64,000 nucleotides of DNA, taken from contig CAWJIB010000009.1 in the NCBI GenBank assembly GCA_963842835.1, positions 1,116,001 through 1,180,000 on the forward strand, given 5' to 3'. Position 1 is the first letter of the stretch. Every line of letters begins with the position of its first letter. Made by a program: the position numbers and the translations under genes. This DNA comes from Roseiarcus sp963842835. GTDB lineage: Bacteria > Pseudomonadota > Alphaproteobacteria > Rhizobiales > Beijerinckiaceae. The notes below the pieces were generated by a model that searched no databases, was not told the origin of the DNA, and saw only the letters and a program-made list of their open reading frames with translations. This document shows, piece by piece, positions 48,758 to 58,558 of this stretch.

Positions 48758-48970
48758 TCAGCGCGGACGCATCCAGCGCGGACAATCTTGGCTCAGCGGC
48801 AACACCACCTCGAACGTGCGAACGGGGTAGTAATAACGGCAGCTGCAATTCCACTGATTGCTGGTCGAAGTCGACCACACCAGAGGCGCATCGCCCCAGA
48901 GCAACAAGCCGGCGTTCGCCACGAAGATCAGAGCGAGGACTGTCAATAGCTTTATATCGCGGTCCTCCAT
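48758..48970 (-). CDS. Small single-span membrane protein
   Basis: From the ATG at 48970 (GGAAG upstream) this is 70 residues: MEDRDIKLLTVLALIFVANA with one membrane segment, then a tail with paired cysteines (WNCSCRYYYPVRTF). Function unknown. It lies 39 bases upstream of the MHS transporter in the same direction and may be co-transcribed with it. Confidence 0.5.
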   Translation of the reverse strand: MEDRDIKLLTVLALIFVANAGLLLWGDAPLVWSTSTSNQWNCSCRYYYPVRTFEVVLPLSQDCPRWMRPR

Positions 48971-49182
48971 GCTTCCGAGAGAATTGACGTAGGCCAAAAG
49001 CGGCCCGAATCAGTAGGATAGAATTGTCACGCTGGCGCAACTCGTCACCTGTGGCAATGGCGCGGCCGCGGGTGCGTCAGCGCGTCGCGCCGCCCCTCGC
49101 CTGGGCGAGGCGGCCACGCTATGCGCGTTTGCCGCGATCCCGGCGCCGTCGTCGAGGCTCGAGGTCGGGCCTCATGCCGACG

Positions 49183-49284
49183 AACTCTCCGGAGTCGCCA
49201 GAGCGCGAGCGCGAAGAACAGGCCGCCGATCAACGCGACCGCAAGAAATTCCGGCCAGACGACGGCGAAACCGGCGCCGGCCAT
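49183..49284 (-). pseudogene. C-terminal relic of an ABC-2 permease
   Basis: The minus strand reads GAGFAVVWPEFLAVALIGGL and then FFALALWRLRRV, close to the last 30 residues of the permease encoded at 54708-55832 (DVVWPHFVLVALIGGLFFAL). No full gene remains. It is antisense to the export cluster that follows. Confidence 0.65.
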
Positions 49285-49376
49285 GAGCGGCGCGACCGTC
49301 GCGGCGGCGGTATTTTGGCGAGACCGCCCTCGCGACCCCGTGTTATGGTTTCCGAGCGCGATCCGACAGGCCGATC

Positions 49377-50516
49377 ATGAGCCGCGAAGACACTGAGACT
49401 CCGGTTCCGCCCGCCCCTTCGAGCAAGGTCGAGGTCGGGCGGAATGGTGGCCTTTCGCCTTCCGAGACGGCGCTCGTTCCCGCGCCTGCCACGCCGCCCG
49501 TCGCGCCCAAGCCTCCTTCCCCGGCGCGTCGAAGATCGCGATGGAAAGCCTGGGCGTTGCTGGCTCTCGTCATCATCGGCGCGGGCGGCGCCGGCGCCTA
49601 TTGGTGGCATACGCGCCAGGGCGGCCTGCCGTTGGGAATCGTATCGGGCGCTGGCAGGATCGAGGCTGACGAGATCGACATCGACACCAAGTTCGCCGGG
49701 AGCGTCGCTGAATTGGTCGCCGACGAAGGCGACATGGTCAAACCCGGCCAGGTCGTCGCTCGCATGGACACCCGAGACCTCGAGGCCTCGCTTCGAAAGA
49801 CCGAGGCGCAAGTCCAGGCCGCGCAGCGGAGCCTCGATGAGGCGCACGCCAATGTCGAGCAGCAGAAGACCCAGCTCACGCTCGCGCAGCAGGAGTTCGA
49901 CCGCACCAACGCGCTGGTCGCGCGCGGCTTCGCCACCTACGAGCTGCTCGACCAGCGCCGGCAGGTTCTCAACGGCGCCCAAGCCGCGCTCAACGCCGCA
50001 AACGATCGCGTTGGCGTAGCCGAACGAGCGCTCGACGCCGCCACCCACGACGTCGAGCTCTACAAGGTCAACATCGCCGACAATACGCTCGTCGCGCCGC
50101 GCGACGGCCGCATCCAATACCGCATCGCCAACATCGGCGAAGTGCTGCCCGCGGGCGGCAGGGTCTTCACGATGCTCGACCCCTCCTACGTATACATGGA
50201 CATCTATCTTCCCACCCAAGAGGTCGGAAAGGTGAGGATCGGCGCCGACGCCCGCATCGTGCTCGACGCCAGGCCCGATGTCGCGATCCCCGCGAGGGTT
50301 GCGTTCATCGCCGCGCAAGCGCAGTTCACTCCCAAGATTGTCGAAACGAAGGAGGACCGCGACAAACTGATGTTCAGGGTCAGGGTGAGGGTCGATCCCG
50401 AGCGATTGCGCGGGCGCGCCGCTGCGGTAAGGGGCGGTCTGTCCGGAGTCGCTTACATACGATTTAATCCGGCGACCGTTTGGCCGCCCCGGTTGCAGGC
50501 GAACGTCGCACAATGA
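49377..50516 (+). CDS. HlyD-family membrane fusion protein, copy 1
   Basis: A 379-residue periplasmic adaptor. A proline-rich cytosolic N-terminus leads to one membrane anchor (LLALVIIGAGGAGAYWWHTR), the lipoyl half-motif GSVAELVADEGDMVKPGQVV, a long coiled coil (EAQVQAAQRSLDEAHANVEQ), the second lipoyl half NTLVAPRDGRIQYRIANIGE and the beta barrel. It is very similar over its whole length to copy 2 at 50819. Unlike copy 2 it is not followed by an ATPase gene: after the stop only seven bases of the next gene's start (ATGATCG) survive. The unit lies inside an antisense permease relic. Confidence 0.88.
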   Translation: MSREDTETPVPPAPSSKVEVGRNGGLSPSETALVPAPATPPVAPKPPSPARRRSRWKAWALLALVIIGAGGAGAYWWHTRQGGLPLGIVSGAGRIEADEIDIDTKFAGSVAELVADEGDMVKPGQVVARMDTRDLEASLRKTEAQVQAAQRSLDEAHANVEQQKTQLTLAQQEFDRTNALVARGFATYELLDQRRQVLNGAQAALNAANDRVGVAERALDAATHDVELYKVNIADNTLVAPRDGRIQYRIANIGEVLPAGGRVFTMLDPSYVYMDIYLPTQEVGKVRIGADARIVLDARPDVAIPARVAFIAAQAQFTPKIVETKEDRDKLMFRVRVRVDPERLRGRAAAVRGGLSGVAYIRFNPATVWPPRLQANVAQ

Positions 50517-50578
50517 TCGGACGCCCCGTTCGGCGCTGAGGCTCAGGGCGTTAAAGGTCGGACGGGCGACGCCCAGCC

Positions 50579-50749
50579 CTATGAGCGCGTCGGCGGCTTA
50601 TCGGCATTCGTCGGCATCGCCAGGAGCATGCCGAGGAGGCCGAGTTGCGGCGTCATGCGCGCAACCGTCGCCGGGATGACGCCGAACGCCGTCGCAAAAA
50701 AGTGATAGAAGGCGAAGTCGCGCATGAACAGCACGATTGATCCGACCAA
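50579..50749 (-). pseudogene. Internal relic of an ABC-2 permease
   Basis: The minus strand reads LVGSIVLFMRDFAFYHFFAT, then AFGVIPATVARMTPQLGLLG and MLLAMPTN before unrelated residues and a stop. It matches the permease at 54708 in the stretch GSIPLFMVGVVIYLFFATAI through ARSMPQLGLLYMLVYLPMN. With the piece at 49183 it is part of one decayed minus-strand gene, interrupted by HlyD copy 1. The gap 50517-50818 otherwise holds only the duplicated leader of HlyD copy 2. Confidence 0.65.
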
Positions 50750-50818
50750 GGGGTTTGGCGAGACCTCCGTCGCGACCCCATGTTATGACTTTCAGGGCCG
50801 ACCCGACAGGCGCCGATC

Positions 50819-51955
50819 ATGAATAGCGACGACACCGAGACTCCGGTTCCGCCCGCCCCTTCGAGCAAGGTCGAGGTCGGGCGCAACGATGGCCTTGCCC
50901 CTTCCGAGACGGCGCTCGTACCCGCGCCTTCCACGCTGCCCGTCGCGCCCAAGCCTCCTTCCCCGGCGCGTCGAAGATCGCGATGGAAAAGCTGGGCGTT
51001 GCTGGCTCTCGTCATCATCGGCGCCGGCGGCGGCGCCTATTGGTGGCATACGCGCCAGGGCGGCCTGCCCCTGGGGATCGCATCGGGCAACGGCAGGATC
51101 GTGGCTGACGAGATCGACATCGACACCAAGTTCGCCGGCCGCATCGCCGAAATGCTCGCCGACGAAGGCGACATGGTCAAAGCCGGCCAGGTCGTCGCTC
51201 GCATGGACACCCGAGACCTCGAAGCCTCGCTTCGAAAGACCGAGGCTCAAGTCCAGGCCGCGCAGCGGAGCCTCGACGAGGCGCACGCCAATGTCGAGCA
51301 GCAGAAGACCCAGCTCACGCTCGCGCAGCAGGAGTTCGACCGCACCAACGCGCTGGTCGCGCGCGGCTTCGCCACCTACGAGCTGCTCGATCAGCGCCGG
51401 CAGGCCCTCAACGGCGCCAACGCCGCGCTCAACGCCGCAAACGATCGCGTCGGCGAAGCCGAGCGGGCGCTCGACGCCGCCACCCACGACGTCGAGCTCT
51501 ACAAGGTCAACATCGCCGACAATACGCTCGTCGCGCCGCACGACGGCCGCATCCAATACCGCATCGCCAACATCGGCGAGGTGCTGCCCGCTGGCGGCAG
51601 AGTCTTCACGATGCTCGACATCTTTTACGTTTATATGGACATCTATCTTCCGACGGCCGACACCAGCAAGCTGAAGATCGGCGCGGACGCCCGCATCGTG
51701 CTCGACGCCAGACCCGATCTCGCGATCCCGGCAAAGGTTTCGTTCATCGCCACGCAGGCGCTGTTCACGCCGGAGACGGTGGAGACCAAGGACGAACGCG
51801 ACAAACTGATGTTCCGGGTCAGGGTGAAGATCGATCCCGAACGATTGCGCGCGCGCGGCGCCTTGGTCAGAAGCGGTCTGCCTGGGGTCGCCTATGTGAA
51901 ACAAGATCCGGCGGTCGCCTGGCCGCCCCAGTTGCAAGGGAATGTGCCGCGATGA
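50819..51955 (+). CDS. HlyD-family membrane fusion protein, copy 2
   Basis: A 378-residue adaptor with the same architecture as copy 1: anchor LLALVIIGAGGGAYWWHTRQ, lipoyl half GRIAEMLADEGDMVKAGQVV, coiled coil, lipoyl half NTLVAPHDGRIQYRIANIGE. It overlaps the next ATPase/permease gene by four bases (ATGA), so this copy belongs to the working operon. Homologous to YhiI, which bridges inner and outer membrane in drug or protein export. Confidence 0.92.
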   Translation: MNSDDTETPVPPAPSSKVEVGRNDGLAPSETALVPAPSTLPVAPKPPSPARRRSRWKSWALLALVIIGAGGGAYWWHTRQGGLPLGIASGNGRIVADEIDIDTKFAGRIAEMLADEGDMVKAGQVVARMDTRDLEASLRKTEAQVQAAQRSLDEAHANVEQQKTQLTLAQQEFDRTNALVARGFATYELLDQRRQALNGANAALNAANDRVGEAERALDAATHDVELYKVNIADNTLVAPHDGRIQYRIANIGEVLPAGGRVFTMLDIFYVYMDIYLPTADTSKLKIGADARIVLDARPDLAIPAKVSFIATQALFTPETVETKDERDKLMFRVRVKIDPERLRARGALVRSGLPGVAYVKQDPAVAWPPQLQGNVPR

Positions 51956-54693
51956 TCGAGCGCGAACCCTCAGTCGCGCGGACCGAGGGCGTCACGCAGA
52001 TTTATGGGGCCGCAGTCGCGCTCGACTCCGTCACGATCGAAATTCCGGCCGGCTGCATGGCGGGATTCATCGGGCCCGACGGAGTGGGAAAGTCGACGCT
52101 GCTGAGCATCGTCGCCGGCGCGCGGCAAATCCAGACCGGAAACGCCTTCGTCCTCGGCGGCGACATAAAGGAGGCGGCGCATCGAGGCGCGATCTGCCCC
52201 CGCATCGCCTATATGCCGCAAGGATTGGGCAAGAACCTCTATGCGGACCTCAGCGTCCGCGAGAATATCGAGTTTTTTGGCCGGCTGTTCGGACAATCCC
52301 GTTCCGAGCGGGAATTGAGAATCGCCGAGCTTCTCCAGAGCACCGGGCTGGCGCCCTTTTCCGATCGCCCGGCGAAGAAGCTGTCCGGCGGCATGCGGCA
52401 AAAGCTCGGGCTTTGCTGCTGTCTCATCCATGACCCGGACCTGCTGATCCTCGACGAGCCGACCACCGGCGTCGATCCGCTCTCGCGCCGGCAATTCTGG
52501 GAGCTGATCGAGCGGATGCGCTCGCGCCGCCGGGGCATGAGCGTGATCATCGCCACCGCCTATATGGAGGAAGCGGAGCGGTTCGATTGGCTGGCGGCGA
52601 TGAGCGCGGGAAAGGTGCTGGCGACCGGATCCCCGGCCGAGATCAAGACGAGGGCCGGCGCGGCGACGCTCGAGGAAGGGTTCATCGCGCTGCTTCCCGA
52701 GGAGGAACGCCGCGGCCACCGGCGGCTGCGCATACCGCCGCGCCGCATTTTCGGCGGCGCGCCCGTCATCGCCGCGCGCGATCTCACCTGCCGCTTTGGC
52801 GATTTCACGGCGGTCGATCGGGTGAACTTCACCATCGAACGCGGCGAGATTTTCGGCTTCGTCGGCTCGAACGGCTGCGGCAAGACCACGACCATGAAGA
52901 TGCTGACCGGCTTGCTGGCGCCGAGCGAAGGAGAGGCGCTCCTATTCGGAGAACCCCTCGAAGCCGGCGACATAAGTTCGCGCTATCGCGTCGGTTACAT
53001 GTCGCAATCGTTTTCTCTCTATACCGAACTCACGGTGAGGCAGAACCTCGATCTTCATGCGCACCTTTTCCACCTGTCGGCCCAGAAGGCGAAGGCGCGC
53101 ATCGCCGAGTTGGTCGCATGGTTCGGTCTCGAGGACTATCTCGATCAGCGCACCTTGGATCTGCCGCTGGGGATTCGCCAGCGGCTGTCGCTGGCGGTCG
53201 CCATCGTCCACGAACCCGAAATGCTCATCCTCGACGAGCCGACCTCGGGCGTCGATCCGCTGGCGCGGGACCGGTTCTGGGAGGCGTTGATCGACCTTTC
53301 GCGCAACCAAGGCGTGACGATCTTCGTTTCGACCCACTTCATGAACGAGGCCGAACGTTGCGATCGGATCGCGCTCATGGATTCGGGACGCGTGCTCGCC
53401 GCCGGCGCGCCGGCGGAGCTCGTCAAGGCTCGCGGGGTCGCCACGCTCGAGGACGCCTTCATCAGCTATCTCGAGGAGGCGACGGGATCGCGCGCTTCCG
53501 CGCCCGCCGCGCCCGCCGCGTTCGGAGAAACCGCCGCTCCGGCGCGAACGGCGCCGCCGAAGCGTTCCGGGTTAAGCCTGCGGCGCTTGTTCGCCTATAC
53601 GATCCGCGAGACCCTGGAGCTCCTGCGCGACCCGATTCGGCTCGCGTTCAGCTTGTTCGGCACGGCGCTCCTCATGCTGGTTTTCGGATTCGGCGTTTCG
53701 ACCGACGTCAACAATCTCTCCTTCGCCGTGCTCGACCACGATCAGAGTCCCGAGAGCCGCGGCTATCTCGAAGAGCTCAGGGGCTCGAGCTATTTCGTGG
53801 AGAAGGCGCCGCTCGCCAATTACGCCGAGCTCGAAAATCGTATCAGAAGCGGGAACATCAAGGCCGCCGTTGAAATTCCGCCCGGCTTCGGCCGCGACAT
53901 CAAGCGCGGGCGTCCCGCCTGGGTCGCCGCTTGGGTGGACGGCGCCATGCCGTTCCGGGCGGAGACCATCCGCGGCTACTTGCAGGGCATGCACGCGCTG
54001 TATCTGACGGACCCGGCCGTGAAGACGACGGCGCCCGTCGCGCCGCCGCCCGCCGATCTCGAACTCAGGTTCAAATACAACCAGGATTTCGACAGCATTT
54101 ACGCGATGGTGCCCGCGACCATGGCCTTGATGCTCGGGCTGTTTCCCGCGATCCTGATGGCGCTGGGCGTCGTGCGCGAAAAGGAGCTGGGGTCGATCAC
54201 CAATCTCTATGTGACCCCCGTCACGCGCATCGAATTTCTGGTCGGCAAGCAGCTTCCGTATATCGCCGTCGCAATGGCCAACTTTACGTTGCTGTTCCTG
54301 ATGGCGTTGTTCGTCTTCCAGGTTCCGCTCAAGGGCAGCTTTCCGACCCTGCTTCTTGGGGTGCTGATCTACGTCACCACGATGACCGCCTACGGCATGG
54401 TGATTTCGTCGTTCACGAACACGCAAATCGCCGCGCTGTTCGGCACCTCCATCTTGACCGTGCTGCCGGCGACGCAGTTCGCGGGCATGATGACCCCCGT
54501 CTCGTCGCTGGGTGGGAGCGCTCAGCTCATGGGCCGCGCCTTCCCGATGACCTATTTCGTGCCGATCAGCGTCGGAACCTTCACCAAAGGATTGGGCTTT
54601 CTCGACCTCAGCGCGGACCTGGCGGCTCTGGCGGTTTTTGTTCCGATTCTGACCGTGTTGAACGTTCTGCTGCTGCGCAAGCAGCAACGCTAG
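51952..54693 (+). CDS. RbbA-like ABC transporter: two ATPase domains fused to ABC-2 permease
   Basis: A 913-residue fusion. NBD1 (residues ~1-250) has FIGPDGVGKSTLLSIVAGA, signature KKLSGGMRQKLGLCC and LLILDEPTTGVDPLS. NBD2 (~265-510) has GFVGSNGCGKTTTMKMLTGL, a weak signature LDLPLGIRQRLSLAV and MLILDEPTSGVDPLA. An ABC-2 permease domain with six membrane helices follows, starting near RRLFAYTIRETLELLRDPIR and with a large periplasmic loop. The order matches YhiH/RbbA, the partner of YhiI and YhhJ. Substrate unknown; proposed roles are efflux or large-molecule export. 14 bases separate it from the next permease. Confidence 0.92.
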   Translation: MIEREPSVARTEGVTQIYGAAVALDSVTIEIPAGCMAGFIGPDGVGKSTLLSIVAGARQIQTGNAFVLGGDIKEAAHRGAICPRIAYMPQGLGKNLYADLSVRENIEFFGRLFGQSRSERELRIAELLQSTGLAPFSDRPAKKLSGGMRQKLGLCCCLIHDPDLLILDEPTTGVDPLSRRQFWELIERMRSRRRGMSVIIATAYMEEAERFDWLAAMSAGKVLATGSPAEIKTRAGAATLEEGFIALLPEEERRGHRRLRIPPRRIFGGAPVIAARDLTCRFGDFTAVDRVNFTIERGEIFGFVGSNGCGKTTTMKMLTGLLAPSEGEALLFGEPLEAGDISSRYRVGYMSQSFSLYTELTVRQNLDLHAHLFHLSAQKAKARIAELVAWFGLEDYLDQRTLDLPLGIRQRLSLAVAIVHEPEMLILDEPTSGVDPLARDRFWEALIDLSRNQGVTIFVSTHFMNEAERCDRIALMDSGRVLAAGAPAELVKARGVATLEDAFISYLEEATGSRASAPAAPAAFGETAAPARTAPPKRSGLSLRRLFAYTIRETLELLRDPIRLAFSLFGTALLMLVFGFGVSTDVNNLSFAVLDHDQSPESRGYLEELRGSSYFVEKAPLANYAELENRIRSGNIKAAVEIPPGFGRDIKRGRPAWVAAWVDGAMPFRAETIRGYLQGMHALYLTDPAVKTTAPVAPPPADLELRFKYNQDFDSIYAMVPATMALMLGLFPAILMALGVVREKELGSITNLYVTPVTRIEFLVGKQLPYIAVAMANFTLLFLMALFVFQVPLKGSFPTLLLGVLIYVTTMTAYGMVISSFTNTQIAALFGTSILTVLPATQFAGMMTPVSSLGGSAQLMGRAFPMTYFVPISVGTFTKGLGFLDLSADLAALAVFVPILTVLNVLLLRKQQR

Positions 54694-54707
54694 GAGGGGC
54701 CTGGCCG

Positions 54708-55832
54708 ATGCGCAAAGCGGCGAACATCTTTTGGCTCGGCGTCAAAGAACTGCGCAGTTTTCTGCGTGATTTCGTGCTTTTCGGGCTGGTCGTCTATGCG
54801 TTCTCCTTCGCAGTGACCCTACATGCGCGCAGCTATTCGCAGGAACTGCACAACGCCTCGATCGCCATCGTCGACGAGGATCATTCCGAGCTCTCGCGGC
54901 GGATCGCCCATGCGTTCTTGCCGCCTCTGTTCCAGGCGCCGCAGGAGATCGCCGAGCGGGACATCATTCCCCTGATGAATGGTGGACGATACACTTTCGT
55001 CCTCGATATCCCTCCGAACTTCCAGCGGGATGTTTTAGGCGGACGCCGTCCCGGGCTCCAGATCAACGTCGACGCCACCGCGATGGTGCAGGCGGGTCTC
55101 GGGTCCGGCTACGCCCAGCGGATCGTCACGACCGAAATAGCGGACTTCCTCTCCAATGCGGAAGGCGCGCCATTGTCGACGGTCAATCTCGACGTGCGCA
55201 TCGCATTCAACCCGAACATCACGACAGCATGGTTCAGCAGCGTGATGGGCATCATCAACAATGTCTCCATGCTGGCGATCATTCTGTCCGGGGCGGCGAT
55301 CGTCCGTGAGCGCGAGCACGGGACGATGGACCATCTCCTGGTCATGCCGCTGACGCCATTCGAGATCGCGATGTCTAAGGTCTGGGCGAACGGGCTGGTG
55401 ATCACGGTGGCGGTCGGTTTTTCGCTTTACATCGAGGTGCGCACGTTTTTGGGCATTCCTATCGCCGGCTCCATACCGCTCTTCATGGTCGGCGTCGTGA
55501 TCTACCTGTTCTTCGCCACCGCGATCGGGATCTTTCTCGGCACCTTGGCGCGGTCCATGCCGCAGCTCGGGCTGCTTTATATGTTGGTCTATCTGCCGAT
55601 GAATATGCTCTCGGGCGCCAATACGCCGCTCGAGAGCATGCCGCCCTGGCTTGCGATGGTGATGCAGGCGTCGCCGTCGACGCATTTCGTATCGTTTGCG
55701 CAGTCGATTCTTTATCGCGGCGCCGGCATCGACGTGGTGTGGCCGCATTTCGTCCTCGTCGCGCTGATCGGCGGCTTGTTCTTCGCTCTCGCCATCGTGC
55801 GCTTCCGGTCGGTCGCCGCGCAGGCGACGTAA
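54708..55832 (+). CDS. ABC-2 permease, YhhJ-like
   Basis: A 374-residue membrane protein starting at ATG 54708 after AGGAGGGG. One N-terminal helix (FVLFGLVVYAFSFAVTLHA) is followed by a ~140-residue periplasmic domain and five helices, including SMLAIILSGAAIVREREHGT and LLYMLVYLPMNMLSGANTPL, and it ends FFALAIVRFRSVAAQAT. It completes the HlyD/RbbA/YhhJ exporter. Decayed antisense copies of its 3' half lie at 49183-49284 and 50579-50749. Confidence 0.92.
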   Translation: MRKAANIFWLGVKELRSFLRDFVLFGLVVYAFSFAVTLHARSYSQELHNASIAIVDEDHSELSRRIAHAFLPPLFQAPQEIAERDIIPLMNGGRYTFVLDIPPNFQRDVLGGRRPGLQINVDATAMVQAGLGSGYAQRIVTTEIADFLSNAEGAPLSTVNLDVRIAFNPNITTAWFSSVMGIINNVSMLAIILSGAAIVREREHGTMDHLLVMPLTPFEIAMSKVWANGLVITVAVGFSLYIEVRTFLGIPIAGSIPLFMVGVVIYLFFATAIGIFLGTLARSMPQLGLLYMLVYLPMNMLSGANTPLESMPPWLAMVMQASPSTHFVSFAQSILYRGAGIDVVWPHFVLVALIGGLFFALAIVRFRSVAAQAT

Positions 55833-55922
55833 AAGGCTCGCGATGTCGATTCCGGCTTTATCCGCGGTCGCCAGACGCGAACCGAGGGCGCCCTTTGTCG
55901 GCTCGGCTTCGCCAGCGCCGCG

Positions 55923-58265
55923 CTAGGCCATTTTCAAGCGATGAAAAATCGCGACCTTGACCCCGTCCAGGACCAAAGCGAAGGCGATCGCGCCGACCAG
56001 CAGCCCGGCGACGACGGATAAGGGTAGCGGCGCCATCAGAATTCCCGTCCGCGCCAGCGTCGCGAAGATCGTGACGTCGACGACCGACGACAGCATGAAC
56101 GCCACGCTCGGGCGCGAGCTCCAGATATGGCGACGCTCGCGCACGACGTAGAGAACGGCCTCGCCGCTGAACACCAGGATCAAGGCGGCGTAGGTTCTCA
56201 GACCCGCGATGTCGAGACCGAGCGCGAACTTGCCGACGGCGAGGGCGCCGCTGCAAATAATCAGAGTGCAGGCGCCCATCCCGATCCCGGCGATCGTGAG
56301 ATCGTCGATCCGCCAGACGTTCGGTTTGGGCGATGGCCGCACGTTGTCGGTCGTGGACGACATGGCGAGGAAATCGCCCGTCGTCATCACGAGGACCATC
56401 AGCATGGGCGTCAGGACGGCGTGCCCGGTCATCACCAGCCCGACGGTCAGGAAGAGCAACTGATCGATCTTGCGGGTGAGCGATCGCAGCGTATAGGTGA
56501 GAATGCGCTGAAAGGTGACGCGCCCTTCCCGCACGGCGGCGACGATGCCGCCGAGGCCGGGCTGGGTGAGAACGATTCCGGCCGCGGATTTGGCGACGTC
56601 GGTCGCCGTCGAAACCGCGATCCCCATCTGCGCCTGCCGCAGCGCCGGCGCGTCGTTGGCGCCGTCGCCGCACATCCCGACCGTATGGCCGCCCTTCTGG
56701 AAGGCTTCGACGATATGGAACTTGTCCTCGGGAAAGACGCCGGCGAAAACCGCGAAATCCTCGGGACGCAAAACCTCGGGCAGGGTCCCGGGCGGGCAGA
56801 CGGCGCCCTCGATCCCGACCGCCCGCGCCACGATCGCGGCGGTCTGCGGCGCGTCGCCGGTGACCATCACCGTGCGCACGCCCATTTGCGCGAGTTCGGC
56901 GACGAGCCCGGCGCCGTCGTCGCGCGGCGGGTCGCTCAGCGCTGCGAGCCCGGCGAGGCGCAAGGCGTTCGGCGGTCCCGCGGCGACGGCCAGAACCCTG
57001 TAGCCGCGATGCTCGAGTTCGTCCGCGACGGCGCCCGCCAGAGCGTCCGGTTCGGCAAGGGCGCTGACCCGCGCGAAAGCGCCCTTGACGATCCGCAGCT
57101 CCCGACCCGCCGAATCCGTCGCCAGCGCCTCGGCCATCTTGGTCGCGGGATCGAAGGGCGCGAACTTCGTCAACGCGAGGGCTTCGCTCGGCCGCGCGTT
57201 TCGCGCCGCGGCGTGGATCGCCGCGTCGACGGGGTCCAGTCCGCCATCAGAACTGGCCAGCGCGGCCAGCGCGAGCACGCGCGTTTCGTCAAAGCCGGGC
57301 ATGGCCCGGACCGTGGTCACCGCGAGCGCGTTTTGCGTCAGCGTGCCGGTCTTGTCGGCGCACAGCACGTCCATCGAAGCGGCTTCGTCGACCGCCGACA
57401 GCCGCGTCGGCAGAACGCCGCGCCGGGCGAGCGCGCGCGCGCCGATGGCGGTCGCCAGGGTGAATGTCGCGGGCAGGGCCACGGGGATCGCGGCGAGCAT
57501 CGCGGTGAGGACGAGCGCGACGATCTCGCTTGCCGGCAGTCCGAGCGCCAGGGCATAGGCCGTCTGCAGGACGACGACGGCGCCGTTGAACAGGGCGAGA
57601 TTGCGCACCACGCGCAGCACCGCCTTTTGCTGGGAACTCTCGGCGCCGGCGGTGCGCACGAGCTCGGCCGTCCGTCCGAATCGCGTGCGGGCGCCCGTCG
57701 CCGTGACTTCAGCGGTCGCCTCGCCGCGCCGAACCAGCGCCCCGGCGTAGGTCTCCTGCCCGGGGCCCGCCTCGATCGGCAAGGATTCGCCGGTGAGGGT
57801 CGATTGGTCGATGAGGACCTCGCCCGCGATCAAGCGCACATCCGCCCCCACAACTCCGCCCAGCGACAGTTTCACGATGTCGCCCGGCGCCAATTCGGCG
57901 GCGGGGAGATTTCTCCAGACGCCGTCGCGCCGCACCGAGGCGATGAGGGCGAGGCGCGATTTCAGCGCCTGAAGCGTCGCCTGAGCGCGGCTCTCCTGAA
58001 AGAACCCGATGAGAGCGTTGAACAGGAGAAGCGCGGCGATCGCCGCGGCCTGGACGGTCTCGCCGAGCGCGAGTTGCAGGACGATCGCCGCTTCCAGCAT
58101 CCAGGGAACCGGGGCCCAGAACGCGCCGAGTGCGCGCCGCAGGGTCGCCGGCGCCGCGTCGGGCGTCGCATTGGGGCCGAACTCGCTGAGCCGGCGTCGC
58201 GCCTCCTCGCTCGTCAGACCGCCGGGCAAGGCGTTCGTGGCGGCGGTGGGCGCGATTTCGGACAT
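55923..58265 (-). CDS. P-type H+-ATPase (plasma-membrane type)
   Basis: A 780-residue P3A-type pump. The actuator motif is LIDQSTLTGESLPIE, the phosphorylation motif is VLCADKTGTLTQNALAV, and the hinge region is MCGDGANDAPALRQAQMGIAV. An M4 stretch AIPVALPATFTLATAIGA and an N-terminal LSEFGPNATPD resemble yeast/plant Pma1-like proton ATPases. It would expel protons with ATP. The first 50 in-frame codons upstream are A+T-rich and unlikely coding, so the start at ATG 58265 was chosen. No regulatory C-terminal extension is seen. Confidence 0.9.
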   Translation of the reverse strand: MSEIAPTAATNALPGGLTSEEARRRLSEFGPNATPDAAPATLRRALGAFWAPVPWMLEAAIVLQLALGETVQAAAIAALLLFNALIGFFQESRAQATLQALKSRLALIASVRRDGVWRNLPAAELAPGDIVKLSLGGVVGADVRLIAGEVLIDQSTLTGESLPIEAGPGQETYAGALVRRGEATAEVTATGARTRFGRTAELVRTAGAESSQQKAVLRVVRNLALFNGAVVVLQTAYALALGLPASEIVALVLTAMLAAIPVALPATFTLATAIGARALARRGVLPTRLSAVDEAASMDVLCADKTGTLTQNALAVTTVRAMPGFDETRVLALAALASSDGGLDPVDAAIHAAARNARPSEALALTKFAPFDPATKMAEALATDSAGRELRIVKGAFARVSALAEPDALAGAVADELEHRGYRVLAVAAGPPNALRLAGLAALSDPPRDDGAGLVAELAQMGVRTVMVTGDAPQTAAIVARAVGIEGAVCPPGTLPEVLRPEDFAVFAGVFPEDKFHIVEAFQKGGHTVGMCGDGANDAPALRQAQMGIAVSTATDVAKSAAGIVLTQPGLGGIVAAVREGRVTFQRILTYTLRSLTRKIDQLLFLTVGLVMTGHAVLTPMLMVLVMTTGDFLAMSSTTDNVRPSPKPNVWRIDDLTIAGIGMGACTLIICSGALAVGKFALGLDIAGLRTYAALILVFSGEAVLYVVRERRHIWSSRPSVAFMLSSVVDVTIFATLARTGILMAPLPLSVVAGLLVGAIAFALVLDGVKVAIFHRLKMA

Positions 58266-58558
58266 GGCGCTGACGACGAACTTTGGTTGCTTGCTGAGGG
58301 CGTCGATATTTATAAGGGGAGGAAACAATTTGTCGATTCGATGCAATTCACTGGAGCGATAAGTATCGCTCCGAAATATTTCGCATCGGCGCTTGCGAAT
58401 CCAATAAAAAAACATTATATCGCAGCGATCGGGCTTCGGCCGAATGACTTGGCCTCGGCGCGATTCGCGTCAGACTGACGACCTTCTCCCAAAACTCGAA
58501 TCTCGTCGGCCGCGCTCGCGCGCGGTTTAATTTCGCACACACTTAAAGGAATAGGTCT

